A stretch of DNA of 64,000 nucleotides from Promethearchaeota archaeon. GTDB lineage: Archaea; Asgardarchaeota; Lokiarchaeia; Sigyniarchaeales; SOKP01. Positions 26,447 through 36,227 of the stretch are shown here, piece by piece. The notes below the pieces were generated by a model, which saw only the letters and a list, made by a program, of their open reading frames with translations, searched no databases and had not been told where the DNA came from. The stretch is taken from the NCBI GenBank assembly GCA_019058295.1, contig JAHPZI010000014.1, forward strand, positions 1 to 64,000, written 5' to 3'. A program made the translations under genes and the position numbers. Each line of letters begins with the position of its first letter. The first letter of the stretch is position 1.

Positions 26447-26563
26447 ACTGAACTCACTCTTATTATATTTTTTAATTTTTTTATAAGTATAATTTACTTA
26501 TCATACTAATGTATTATCATTATAATTCATAAATAATGATCTTCCTATGAAGGTAAAAAAAAG

Positions 26564-27085
26564 CTAGTACTCAATTCCGTATCGTGATACAATCCCTTGG
26601 GATGAATAATAATGTTTGATCATCTTCATTTCAGTGACTAAATCAGCAACTTCCTTTATTTTGGGATGCATTTGTGGACCCCCTGTCAGAATCAATTCCA
26701 CTTTTTCAGGTTTATTTTTTATAAGTTCCAATACAGGTTCAACAGATATGACATTCATAGAAATAGCAACCCCTACCTCATCAAGTATAACAATATCATA
26801 TTCATCACTCATAATGATTTTTTTAGCAAAATCAAGCGCTTTTTTTCCCTCTTCAAGATCAAAATCTCCTGGTTCTGCTATGAGTTCGGGGCTTCCAAAT
26901 TGTTTTAACTCAAAATTGGGAACCGCTTTAAGAGTACTTACCTCTCCGTATTTATAATTACCTTTTAAAAATTGTATCATGTACACTTTCAAACTATGGC
27001 CAGTAGCGCGTATTCCTTGTCCTATGGCTGCGGTAGTTTTACCTTTACCCCGTCCAAAATAGACTTGGACAAGTCCTTGCTTCAA
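26564..27085 (-). CDS. cobO: Cob(I)alamin adenosyltransferase (CobA/CobO/BtuR type)
   Basis: 173 residues. VYFGRGKGKTTAAIGQGIRA is the characteristic modified P-loop, then YMIQFLKG and DIVILDEVG (Walker B-like), and VELILTGGPQMHP near the C-terminus. It adds the adenosyl group of ATP to cob(I)alamin to give adenosylcobalamin, the cofactor of the acyl-CoA mutase at 39700-41790. The frame starts at TTG (27085), with no ATG upstream in the open frame. It is next to the CoA-transferase genes on the other strand. Confidence 0.85.
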   Translation of the reverse strand: MKQGLVQVYFGRGKGKTTAAIGQGIRATGHSLKVYMIQFLKGNYKYGEVSTLKAVPNFELKQFGSPELIAEPGDFDLEEGKKALDFAKKIIMSDEYDIVILDEVGVAISMNVISVEPVLELIKNKPEKVELILTGGPQMHPKIKEVADLVTEMKMIKHYYSSQGIVSRYGIEY

Positions 27086-27265
27086 TCTTTCTCGAGTAAT
27101 GTTCTACACCTTTTATTGGTTTTCTAAGTTTTTGTATTTAACTATATTTTGGACAGTGCGTTAAATCAAATTAAATTTTCGATCTGACATTATTAATATT
27201 ATATTAACAATTTTAATTTGTATAGAGTTCTTAAAATTTAAATATCATATTCTTGAGGTATATAA

Positions 27266-28138
27266 ATGGATTCTAAACTCATTTCATTAAAAGAAGCGAT
27301 TTCAACTTACGTCCAAAATGGGGATCTTATAGGTATTGGTGGATTATCATTTTGGAGGAAACCAATATGCGTCTGCAGGGAAATAATCAGACAAGCGAAA
27401 AAGGACCTCTCGATTTGTACTTTTGTTGGGGGGATTGATGTAGACATGCTTGTTGGAGGAGCATGTGTTTCTGAAGTTAGATCCTCTTTTGTGGGCATGG
27501 AAGTTTTTGGGAATGCTTCTAACTATCGAAAAGGAGTTGAACAAGGAAAAATCAAAGTGAGAGAGGAAAGTGAAGCCTCCATCGCATTAGGTCTCAAATG
27601 TTCCTATTTAAAAGTACCTTTTATGCCTCTAAAGGGAATAATTGGAACGGATTATCCTAAGGTTCGAGATGATATAAAACAATTCGAAGATCCACTTGGT
27701 TCAGGAACACAACTAATGGCGCTGCCTAAGATTGATTTGGATGTAGCTATTGTCCATGTAAATTATGCTGATGAGTATGGAAACGCTAATATTGAGGGAG
27801 CTGTTTGGTTGGATGATGATATGGGAAAAACGGCAAAAAAAACGATTATTACAAGCGAAAAAATTGTGGATACCGAAGATATCATTAAATTACCTAGGCG
27901 AGCTCAGATTCCAATGCAATCAGTAAAAGCAGTGGTTGAGGTTCCTTTTGGTGCCCATCCAACTAGTTGCTTTCCAACTTATACCTTTGATCCTCTACAT
28001 ATCCAAACATATATGAAAACGAGTTTTCCTGAGTACAAAGAAAAATATATTTCAATTAATAATCAAAAAGATTACATGGAAGCAGTCGGAGGCTCTGAAA
28101 TCATTCAAAAAATATCACTCCCGGAGGTAATAGGATGA
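27266..28138 (+). CDS. CoA-transferase family I alpha subunit (glutaconate CoA-transferase/IpdA-like)
   Basis: 290 residues. It opens with SLKEAISTYVQNGDLIGIGG (the Gly-rich turn of family I CoA-transferases) and has GLKCSYLKVPFMP and AIVHVNYADEYGNANIEG (a conserved A-x-x-D-x-x-GN-x-x-x-G stretch). Its length fits the A subunit of glutaconate CoA-transferase or IpdA. It probably moves CoA between acyl acids, or splits a ring-derived acyl-CoA if it is an IpdAB homologue. It overlaps the start of the next gene by four bases (ATGA), so the subunits are translated together. Confidence 0.75.
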   Translation: MDSKLISLKEAISTYVQNGDLIGIGGLSFWRKPICVCREIIRQAKKDLSICTFVGGIDVDMLVGGACVSEVRSSFVGMEVFGNASNYRKGVEQGKIKVREESEASIALGLKCSYLKVPFMPLKGIIGTDYPKVRDDIKQFEDPLGSGTQLMALPKIDLDVAIVHVNYADEYGNANIEGAVWLDDDMGKTAKKTIITSEKIVDTEDIIKLPRRAQIPMQSVKAVVEVPFGAHPTSCFPTYTFDPLHIQTYMKTSFPEYKEKYISINNQKDYMEAVGGSEIIQKISLPEVIG

Positions 28139-29013
28139 CTGAAGAGTATACTACTGATGAATTACTCACTGTATTAATGTCGCGGGAAGTAAAAAACGAT
28201 GATATAATGATTGTGGGTGTAGCAACTCCAATGGTCTGGGCTGCTTTCACATTGGCGAAACTTACACACGCTCCTGATGCAATATTTCATTACATTATGG
28301 GTAATAGTTTTGTATATGAACCTCGTCAAGTAACTCTATTATATCTTGAGATGAATCTCCATAGAGCGTACAAATTTCAAAACTCTGGTGAATGTACCTT
28401 AGAGTGTCTCCCTTCAGATACCTTAACAACAATAGAATTCTTTAGACCCGCCCAAATTGACCAATACGGAAATACTAATAATATTTGTATTGGTGATTAT
28501 TATAAACCGAAAATTAGACTACCCGGCTGTGCTGGTATAGCTGATTTTTCTATGTTCTATTCAAGAGGGCAATTTTTATACACACCCCGCCATGATACGC
28601 GGACTTTTGTACCCTCAGAAAAGTTATTTTTTGTATCGGGGGTGGGTTTTCAAAATGGAAAAATTAGTATCTGTGGAGGAGCTGGTCCGCAATGTATGAT
28701 TACAAATCTCGCATATTTAAATTTTGATGATGAAACTAAGAGAATTACGGTTTCAACAGTTCATCCCGGGGTAAATATAGAAGATGTTAAGGCTTCTACA
28801 GGATTCGAATTACTGGTTTCTAAGAATCTGACAGAAACAATACCTCCCTCACTGAAGGAAATTAGGCTTCTAAGAGAAAAAGTAGATCCTTTAGGGATAA
28901 GAAAACTGGAAGTTTTATCAGGAAAAGAACGAATGGTTTTTTTAAACGAAATTATTGAAAAAGAATTAGCTATGAAAGATAAATTACCTCAGTTATTGAA
29001 TAGTGATTTGTGA
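28135..29013 (+). CDS. CoA-transferase family I beta subunit (glutaconate CoA-transferase/IpdB-like)
   Basis: 292 residues with an N-terminal Rossmann-like part (DIMIVGVATPMVWAAFTLAKL) and an AQIDQYGNTNNICIG stretch equivalent to that of the A subunit. GCAGIADFSMFYSRG replaces the usual Gly-rich GSGGAxDxA loop. The SENG-type motif with the catalytic Glu of true transferases is not visible near residue 55-65, where YEPRQVTLLYLEMNLH is found. This makes an IpdB-like hydrolase as likely as a transferase. Function of the pair is therefore uncertain. Confidence 0.65.
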   Translation: MTEEYTTDELLTVLMSREVKNDDIMIVGVATPMVWAAFTLAKLTHAPDAIFHYIMGNSFVYEPRQVTLLYLEMNLHRAYKFQNSGECTLECLPSDTLTTIEFFRPAQIDQYGNTNNICIGDYYKPKIRLPGCAGIADFSMFYSRGQFLYTPRHDTRTFVPSEKLFFVSGVGFQNGKISICGGAGPQCMITNLAYLNFDDETKRITVSTVHPGVNIEDVKASTGFELLVSKNLTETIPPSLKEIRLLREKVDPLGIRKLEVLSGKERMVFLNEIIEKELAMKDKLPQLLNSDL

Positions 29014-29115
29014 ATCGAATATAGACTTCTCCAATTATTTTAAGAAATAATAAATGTCGTGCAAAATATGATTAAAATATTAAATTTTTTTAATTAAAAA
29101 AGGAATAAGAATAAT

Positions 29116-30954
29116 ATGTCTAATGGATATATGGGTAAAATTTTATGGATAAATCTTTCTGAGGGAACTTTTAAGGAAGAACAATTACCAGATGAGATTT
29201 ATCGGCAATATCTTGGAGGATATGGCCTAGCAGCAAAATTAATTTATGAAAAGATGCCTTCAAAAACAGATGCTCTTGGGGCTGATGCCCTTTTTGGTTT
29301 TTTTCCAGGATTGTTAACTGGTACAGTTGCTCCTCTATCAGGGCGATTTATGGTCGCTGGCAAGTCTCCATTGACAGGAACTTGGGGTGATTCTAACTGT
29401 GGGGGATATTTTGGTCCGGAGATTAAAAAATGTGGCTATGATGCGATAATCATTAAAGGAATGGCAACTAGTCCAAAATATATAACCATCATTAATGACG
29501 ACAAACAAATTTTAGATGCTTCTGATTTATGGGGATTAGATACTGTCCAAACAGAAGAAAAACTGACAGAAAAGCATGGAAAAGTCCAAGTTGCGAGCAT
29601 AGGGCAATCAGGGGAAAAACTCTCGTTAATCTCAGGAATTGTAAACGATAAAGCTAGAATTGCGGGAAGATCTGGTTTTGGGACAGTTATGGGTTCTAAA
29701 AAATTAAAGGCTATTGTTTTAAAGGGAAATAAGGATTTAAATGTAGCAGATAAAGATCTATTACTCAAACACACAAAAGAGTACAATGAAAGTATATCTT
29801 CGGCAAAAGGAGTGATTATTGGATGGAAAACATTTGGCACAACTATGGGAAATACGTATAGTGCTCAAATTGGAGATACACCAATTAAAAATTGGGGGGG
29901 AAATGTCAATGAAGATTTCCCCATGGAGAGGTATAATAAGCTTTCGGGAATGGAAATAAATAAATATAGACAAAAACCTTATGGATGTTATTCTTGTCCC
30001 GTTCAATGTGGTTCTATAATGAAAGTTCCTGAACTTGGACTTGATGAGACTCATCGTCCTGAATATGAAACTTGTGCTAGTTTTGGACACCTTCTCCTCA
30101 ATGACGATCTCATGTCAATATTTACTATAAATGATTTATGTAATAGAGCTGGAATAGATGTGATATCTGCAGGGGGAACGGTCGCATTCGCTATAGAATG
30201 TTATGAAAATGGCATTCTTAGTAAAGATGATACCGATGGTCTCGAATTAACATGGGGTAATTCATCCGCAATTATAGAATTAGTCAAGAAAATGATTAAT
30301 CGTGAGGGTTTTGGAGATATATTAGCAGATGGTTCAAAAATTGCTTCAGAAAAAATTGGAAAAGGGTCCAGTAAGTATGCTATACACTCATTGGGTCAAG
30401 AACTTGGAATGCATTCTCCAAAAGTTTTAAAAAGTCTAGGTGCTTCTTATGCATTTGATCCCACTCCAGGAAGACATACAACCGCAACACTAGATATGTA
30501 TCGTATGGGTCCTATATTAAAACCAAATGGATTATTTGAGGGTTTTGAGTTGCCAAAAAAATTTAAAAATCCCGGTGATGATAGGAGTGAAGCTGAAAAA
30601 TTAATAAGTGGGATTTCCCAAGCAACCAATTGTGTTGGATTATGCCTATTTGTTTATAACTATCTGAAATATCCTTTAATAGAATTAATAAATGCAGTAG
30701 TTGGGTGGGATATGACTATGAATGAGCTTGTAAAAACAGGTTTAAGGATTCAGACTTTAAGGCATTCATTTTCGTTAAAAGAAGGAATTAATGTAATACA
30801 TAATAAATTGCCTGAGAGAACTGTTGATGTTGATTATTTAGAAGATTATAAAGCATATTGTAAAAAAATGGGTTGGAATCCTGAAAACGCATATCCAACT
30901 AAAGAAACATTGACAGATTTAAATTTAAACTTTGTAATTAAAGATCTCTACTAA
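29116..30954 (+). CDS. Aldehyde:ferredoxin oxidoreductase (tungsten, AOR family)
   Basis: 612 residues, the usual AOR length. The N-terminal domain binds the metal-pterin (GYGLAAKLIYEKMP, then SGRFMVAGKSPLTGTWGDSN). The iron-sulfur Cys are C291-x2-C294-x3-C298 (YGCYSCPVQCG) and the fourth at about C510 (NCVGLCLF). AOR oxidises aldehydes to acids with reduction of ferredoxin and needs bis-pterin tungsten. It follows the CoA-transferase pair by about 100 bases, a setting that suggests acid/aldehyde exchange linked to CoA esters (inference). Cytoplasmic. Confidence 0.85.
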   Translation: MSNGYMGKILWINLSEGTFKEEQLPDEIYRQYLGGYGLAAKLIYEKMPSKTDALGADALFGFFPGLLTGTVAPLSGRFMVAGKSPLTGTWGDSNCGGYFGPEIKKCGYDAIIIKGMATSPKYITIINDDKQILDASDLWGLDTVQTEEKLTEKHGKVQVASIGQSGEKLSLISGIVNDKARIAGRSGFGTVMGSKKLKAIVLKGNKDLNVADKDLLLKHTKEYNESISSAKGVIIGWKTFGTTMGNTYSAQIGDTPIKNWGGNVNEDFPMERYNKLSGMEINKYRQKPYGCYSCPVQCGSIMKVPELGLDETHRPEYETCASFGHLLLNDDLMSIFTINDLCNRAGIDVISAGGTVAFAIECYENGILSKDDTDGLELTWGNSSAIIELVKKMINREGFGDILADGSKIASEKIGKGSSKYAIHSLGQELGMHSPKVLKSLGASYAFDPTPGRHTTATLDMYRMGPILKPNGLFEGFELPKKFKNPGDDRSEAEKLISGISQATNCVGLCLFVYNYLKYPLIELINAVVGWDMTMNELVKTGLRIQTLRHSFSLKEGINVIHNKLPERTVDVDYLEDYKAYCKKMGWNPENAYPTKETLTDLNLNFVIKDLY

Positions 30955-31068
30955 CTTCTATTAATTACATTTTTAATCCTTTTTTTTTAAGAATTATAAT
31001 AAAATAAAAAGGAAATTAAACTCTTATATCAAAAATATTAAAAAAATAATAAAAATTAGAGATTAAAT

Positions 31069-33078
31069 ATGACTGAAAAGCTTTCAAATGAAGAATTATC
31101 AAAATTACCTTTTATGAATAGCAATTTGGATTTAGAAAAGAGAGTGGAAGACCTTTTAGGAAGGTTAACATTAAAAGAGAAATTCAAACTCAGTTCGGGA
31201 ACACAATTTTTTTATACTAAACCTATAAAAAGATTGGGAATACCAAATTTTAAAATGACTGATGGACCACATGGGATTGGTCCCCATAGTAGCAATAATT
31301 CAGAATGTACTTATTTTCCCGTAGGTGTTTGCCGGGCTGCAACTTGGAATCCAGAGCTTTCAGAACAGTTTGGAGTGGCAGCAGGACAAGAAGTAAGGGA
31401 TATTGGATATCATATGCTTTTAGGACCAGGGATAAATATTCAGAGAGCTCCGCACTGTGGAAGAAATTTCGAATATCAAACGGAAGATCCTTATTTAAAC
31501 TCAAGGTTAGCAGTGCCTTGTGTAAAAGGCATACAAAGCCAACAAATTGCGGCTTGTGTAAAACATTACGCTTGCAATAATCAAGAAACAAATAGATTTA
31601 CTTGTAATTCAGTCGTTAGTGAAAGAGCCCTTCAAGAGATCTATCTTCCTGGTTTTAAAGCTACTGTATGCGAAGCAGACGCTTGGTCATTCATGACTTG
31701 TTATAACAAAGTTAATGGAGTATATGGTTCTGAACATAAAAATCTCATAAAACAAAGGTTAATGGAAAAATGGGATTTTAGGGGATTTGTTGTTTCTGAT
31801 TGGACTGCAACGCAACATGTAAAAAACACGGAGAGTTGCGTAGAAGCAGGTCTCTCTCTCGAAATGCCAACGGCAATCAAATATAAATATAAAAGTATGA
31901 TGGATGCATTGAATGAAGGCAAATTTACTGAAGAAATGTTAAATGAAAATATAAGAAGGTTATTGCGTGTAATGTTTCTAACAGGAATTTTTGACGATCC
32001 GAGTACAATTCCACCTGGTAGTAGAAACACTTTAGAACATCAAGCAGTGGCTCGTAAAATCGCAGAAGAGGGCATTGTTCTTTTAAAAAATGAGGATAAT
32101 CTTCTCCCGCTTGATATCAATTCAATAAAAAAAATCGCTGTAGTTGGACCGAATGCTAATAAAAAAATGTCTAGGGGGGGTGGGAGCTCTCAAGTTAAAC
32201 CTCCCTATGAAATTAAGCCGATTGAAGGAATACAAGAGAAATGCAAAGGGAAAATTGAAATCGTGTCCACTCCTTCAGAAGCTGATGTAGTTATTTATGT
32301 TGGCGGACTTAATCATAGACCACATAAAGATTCTGAAGGTGCAGATAGGAAAAGATTTAATCTCACATCTACTCACATTAACAGGTTAAATGAAACGATT
32401 CAAGAAAATCCTAAAACAATAGTAGTTTTAATAAGTGGTAGTCCTATTGGAATGGATTGGATTGATAAAGTTCCTGCTGTGATTGAAGCATGGTATCCAG
32501 GTATGGAAGGAGGAAATGCTATAGCCTCGGTCCTTTTTGGAGATGTGAATCCATCCGGTAAACTTCCAATTACATTTCCCAAAAAGCTTGAAGATTCACC
32601 CGCTCAAATAGTAAAGGATTTAGAAGTTAATTATGATGATGGTATTTTTGTAGGATATCGATATTTTGATACAAATAATATTGAACCTCTCTTTCCCTTT
32701 GGCCATGGTTTATCTTATACTACTTTTACTTATGATAATCTTAAGATCAGTAAGGATAAAGTGTCGGGAGATGAGACAGTTAAAGTATCTGTCGACATCA
32801 CTAACTCTGGCTCTCGAACTGGAGCAGAAGTTGTCCAACTCTATGTTCAAGATGTAGACTGTAGCGTAGAAAGACCACTTAAAGAGTTAAAAGGTTTTAA
32901 AAAGATTAAACTTGAGCCCGGCGCTAAAGAAACAATCAATTTAGAGCTTGGAAAGGAAGACCTTTCATTTTATGATGAAAAAAGTGGAGGATGGAAAGTA
33001 GAACCGGGAAAATTTAACATTCTTGTGGGTAGTTCCTCAAGAGATATTCGTTTACAAGGTAAAATTGAATATTTATAA
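31069..33078 (+). CDS. Glycoside hydrolase family 3 beta-glucosidase-like enzyme
   Basis: 669 residues with no signal peptide, so cytoplasmic. The (beta/alpha)8 domain holds KMTDGPHGIGPH, GRNFEYQTEDP, VKHYACNNQE and the nucleophile Asp244 in VVSDWTA. The alpha/beta sandwich follows (IAVVGPNANKK, YPGMEGGNAIASVLFGDVNP). YFDTNNIEPLFPFGHGLSYT leads to a C-terminal fibronectin III-like domain (residues about 570-669). This is the classic three-domain GH3 layout of beta-glucosidases and xylosidases. It probably takes glucose or a similar sugar from a short oligosaccharide or glycoside. It is followed after 27 bases by the UroD-like gene. Confidence 0.85.
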   Translation: MTEKLSNEELSKLPFMNSNLDLEKRVEDLLGRLTLKEKFKLSSGTQFFYTKPIKRLGIPNFKMTDGPHGIGPHSSNNSECTYFPVGVCRAATWNPELSEQFGVAAGQEVRDIGYHMLLGPGINIQRAPHCGRNFEYQTEDPYLNSRLAVPCVKGIQSQQIAACVKHYACNNQETNRFTCNSVVSERALQEIYLPGFKATVCEADAWSFMTCYNKVNGVYGSEHKNLIKQRLMEKWDFRGFVVSDWTATQHVKNTESCVEAGLSLEMPTAIKYKYKSMMDALNEGKFTEEMLNENIRRLLRVMFLTGIFDDPSTIPPGSRNTLEHQAVARKIAEEGIVLLKNEDNLLPLDINSIKKIAVVGPNANKKMSRGGGSSQVKPPYEIKPIEGIQEKCKGKIEIVSTPSEADVVIYVGGLNHRPHKDSEGADRKRFNLTSTHINRLNETIQENPKTIVVLISGSPIGMDWIDKVPAVIEAWYPGMEGGNAIASVLFGDVNPSGKLPITFPKKLEDSPAQIVKDLEVNYDDGIFVGYRYFDTNNIEPLFPFGHGLSYTTFTYDNLKISKDKVSGDETVKVSVDITNSGSRTGAEVVQLYVQDVDCSVERPLKELKGFKKIKLEPGAKETINLELGKEDLSFYDEKSGGWKVEPGKFNILVGSSSRDIRLQGKIEYL

Positions 33079-33104
33079 TATAATAGTTGGTTTATAAATT
33101 TAAA

Positions 33105-34391
33105 ATGATTATAAAAGAAGATCTGCAAGAAGCTAAAGAAAGAATGAAAGCATGGTGGGACCATGAAATAATTGATAGACCCGTTCTGTCTTACAATATA
33201 CCGGCAGGCAAGAATTCTATTAAAGCACTTATTGCTTCAACTCCTTTATGTTGGGATTTAGCTAAAGATTTTGATGGTATTGAACCCATTTTAGACACAT
33301 TAGAAAATAATTCAGATGGCTTAATTTTTGGAGGTGAATGTATCCCTTCTTATTTTCCAAACTACGGTCCAGGAATAATGGCATCAGTTTTAGGAGTTAC
33401 ACCAGAATTTAAAGCAAATACAATGTGGTTTCATAAGCCTACTGAAGTGAAAGATATAATCTCCGTACTTGAAAGCGTCAAATTAAACGCCAATAATGAA
33501 TGGTATTCAAGATTAAAACGCATCACGGAATATGCAGCAAAACGTGCTGTCAAAGGCAATTACCATGTCTCCATGACAGATTTAGGAGGCATATTAGACA
33601 TACTAATTTCATTTATAGGATCAACAAATATCATAGTAACAATGAAACGCAATCCTGAACTTATTGATACTTGTCGGGCAATAATTATGGAGAAGTATTT
33701 AAAAGTCTATGACGAATTACAAGATATTATTAATAAATATGTAGATGGATGTAATAGTTGGCTAAATGTTTGGTGTCCTAAACGATACTATACAATGCAA
33801 TGTGATTTTAGCGTAATGCTGAGTCCAAAATGGTTCAAAAGATTTGTATTACCAGATCTTATTGAACAAGCAGAACATATGGATTATTCAATTTATCATT
33901 TAGATGGACCAGAAGAAATAAAATTTATTGATGATATTTTGCCTCATGTTACAGGAATTCAGTATGTGCCTGGTTTAAAACCAGGAATGCCTCAAGATGG
34001 AGCTGATAAATGGATGCCACTCTATAAGAAAATTCAAAAAGCCGGTAAAAATATCCAAATGACGATATTAAATCCTAAAAGAGTTCCTGGTGTGTATAAG
34101 AAATTAGATCCTAAAGGAGTATTTGTGTATGCAGTCTACATGTCAAAAGCACTTGCTAATTGTTATTTACCAAAGTTTATGGGAGGAGATGGGGGAGAAT
34201 TAGTTGATAAAATTTCAAATTGGGGCCAATCTAATAATATAGGAGGACGGTTTACCAAAGAAAAGTTAAGAGAATATTTAGCGGAAAATAATCTTGAAAT
34301 TAGTAAAGAACTTGAAAGCCAAATACTTAAAGAAGTCCGTACGAATCTTAAAAAAGGGGAAAAAAAAGGATTTAAAGTAAAATATCTATAA
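33105..34391 (+). CDS. Uroporphyrinogen decarboxylase/methyltransferase superfamily protein (UroD-like)
   Basis: 428 residues from ATG 33105 (the frame opens at a TTG 18 bases earlier). Its (beta/alpha)8-type pattern includes HVSMTDLGGILDIL, the SVMLSPKWFKRFVLPDLIEQAE helix and YHLDGPEEIKFID. These features are typical of UroD-fold proteins that act as corrinoid or other methyltransferases rather than true decarboxylases. The N-terminal WWDHEIIDRPVLSYN stretch marks a UroD-like subfamily often found beside carbohydrate genes. It is in one operon with the GH3 enzyme, so the substrate may be a methylated or glycosylated compound (inference). Confidence 0.6.
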   Translation: MIIKEDLQEAKERMKAWWDHEIIDRPVLSYNIPAGKNSIKALIASTPLCWDLAKDFDGIEPILDTLENNSDGLIFGGECIPSYFPNYGPGIMASVLGVTPEFKANTMWFHKPTEVKDIISVLESVKLNANNEWYSRLKRITEYAAKRAVKGNYHVSMTDLGGILDILISFIGSTNIIVTMKRNPELIDTCRAIIMEKYLKVYDELQDIINKYVDGCNSWLNVWCPKRYYTMQCDFSVMLSPKWFKRFVLPDLIEQAEHMDYSIYHLDGPEEIKFIDDILPHVTGIQYVPGLKPGMPQDGADKWMPLYKKIQKAGKNIQMTILNPKRVPGVYKKLDPKGVFVYAVYMSKALANCYLPKFMGGDGGELVDKISNWGQSNNIGGRFTKEKLREYLAENNLEISKELESQILKEVRTNLKKGEKKGFKVKYL

Positions 34392-34475
34392 AAAAAAATG
34401 AAAATATTAAATTATAAACGTTTTTATTATAAAGAATTATTTTAAAAATTAAAACTATTTTTAAGCTGAGAAATT

Positions 34476-36155
34476 ATGGCAGAAAGTCTACAATTCATTT
34501 ATAAGGAAGAGTTTTGGTTCATAAGTACTTTTTTAAATACATCTAAAGTCGATACTGAACACCTTAGTATGCTACTTCAAAATCTCATCCAGGACAAACT
34601 GAATAATTTAACAGATGAAGATATTTATCGTAAAGAACTAAAGGATGACTTAATGGAAATGGTTAAGAATATTGCTTTATCTTGCAAATGGGTTTCTTAT
34701 GTGGACAATTTTCCTTATACAGATGAAAATTCTGAGAGAAAATATAATAATCTCGGTTTTTTCCAATTTGATATAGAATATTATAAAAATGATCCTTCAA
34801 AAAAGGAAAAAATTAAACCACTGTTAATACAGCAAGTACCCTATATTGTTCTAAATATCTTAAAGGAATTTAGCAAAAAACCTGGAAGTGAAGGGATTTT
34901 CTTTGATTTAGAGAGTCCTATTTACATCTTTAGCATTTCAAATAAGACAACTCTCCCAAATATTAGTTGGACACAAGAAAATATTAAGAAATACAAGAGA
35001 GAAATTTCATATTGGACAGTGATTTATTCAGGCCAATGGCCAGATTATTCTGAAAAACTTTTTGACAGAAGAATAAGGGACAATCTTTCTAATCGTTTGT
35101 CAGAATTGCATTTTATATATCGAAATTCTGGATTTATATATATGGCAGAGCAAAATTATGAGAATTTCTTTGAATCGTATATGAAACAATATGTTTTAGA
35201 TCCCACTCCAAAAATGAGAGCTGTATTATTCGCTCTAAGGTCAATTAACCAATCTCTTGATTTATTATTCTTAAAAACCCGTTCAGGAGCATTTGTAAAT
35301 ATCGAGATTGTAGAAGATAAAATCAAAAATCTTGGATTATTACGAGGGCTTATTCAAACAAATTTAAGTATAATATACAATGAATTGGATTATAATCGGA
35401 GAGAACATTATACCAGTGTATTAAAACATCTAATAAATGAATTTGAATTAAATGATTTAGTTAATCGAGTGAATGATAAATTTAAGATTATCGAAGGCGC
35501 TTTACAAGAATTATATCTTCAAAAAAGTAAAGAAAATCAAGAGAGAACTGAAAAAGGGCTAAGTTTACTAAATCTTCTTTTTGGTGCGGGTGTTTTAGCC
35601 GATTTAGCGGGAGTTATTCTTATAGCTTTAAGTCTAGAAGAGAGTGATTGGCCCTCAATTCTATTACATAGTCTAATTGCCTTATTTATAGTTGGAATTT
35701 TAGTTATAACACTTGGCTACTATATATTCTTAAGATATAAAATTAAAGAAAAGGAAATTGGAAAAGCTGTAGATGCTATTATTGAAGATAATGAGGGTAA
35801 TATAGTATTAATTAAGCGAAAATATCCTCCCTTTAAAGATTTTTATGCTTTACCTGGTGGACTCGTAGAAAAGGGTGAAAATCTTAAACATGCATTAATA
35901 AGAGAAGTCGAGGAAGAAACCAATTTAGGCATACAAATTATTAAGAAAATTGGATACTATGACGAAGAAGGTAGAGATCCTCGTGGTCCAATTCATTCAA
36001 CAGTATATAAATGCAGAATAAAAGGGAACGTCTCTGATATGAAAAGTAGAGATGATGCAGTAGATGTGATTCTTGTCCCAAAAGGAAAACTGAAGGAAAT
36101 TGACCTGGCTTTTGATCATAAAAAGATGCTTATCGATGCTGATATTATTGAATAA
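34476..36155 (+). CDS. Membrane protein with CorA-like layout and C-terminal NUDIX hydrolase domain
   Basis: 559 residues. The first about 360 are a soluble alpha/beta and helical region with a long pre-membrane helix. Two transmembrane helices follow (about 365-390 and 398-423), and a NUDIX domain (about 430-555) then faces the cytoplasm. The NUDIX box reads GGLVEKGENLKHALIREVEE from Gly461, matching G-x5-E-x7-R-E-x2-E-E; the final Gly is Asn here. The two C-terminal helices after a long helix recall CorA channels, but the GMN motif is absent, so this is only a resemblance. It probably hydrolyses a nucleoside-diphosphate compound at the membrane. Confidence 0.65.
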   Translation: MAESLQFIYKEEFWFISTFLNTSKVDTEHLSMLLQNLIQDKLNNLTDEDIYRKELKDDLMEMVKNIALSCKWVSYVDNFPYTDENSERKYNNLGFFQFDIEYYKNDPSKKEKIKPLLIQQVPYIVLNILKEFSKKPGSEGIFFDLESPIYIFSISNKTTLPNISWTQENIKKYKREISYWTVIYSGQWPDYSEKLFDRRIRDNLSNRLSELHFIYRNSGFIYMAEQNYENFFESYMKQYVLDPTPKMRAVLFALRSINQSLDLLFLKTRSGAFVNIEIVEDKIKNLGLLRGLIQTNLSIIYNELDYNRREHYTSVLKHLINEFELNDLVNRVNDKFKIIEGALQELYLQKSKENQERTEKGLSLLNLLFGAGVLADLAGVILIALSLEESDWPSILLHSLIALFIVGILVITLGYYIFLRYKIKEKEIGKAVDAIIEDNEGNIVLIKRKYPPFKDFYALPGGLVEKGENLKHALIREVEEETNLGIQIIKKIGYYDEEGRDPRGPIHSTVYKCRIKGNVSDMKSRDDAVDVILVPKGKLKEIDLAFDHKKMLIDADIIE

Positions 36156-36227
36156 ATTAATTTCTTTTTTTTTACTTAATTTTTAATAAATTTTTAGATA
36201 TTATCTAACAAGTAATTAAAAAATTTT

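Noticed and set aside
34476..36155. A CRISPR type III ancillary CorA effector
   Set aside because: No CRISPR repeats or cas genes are in the window, and the GMN motif of CorA is missing.
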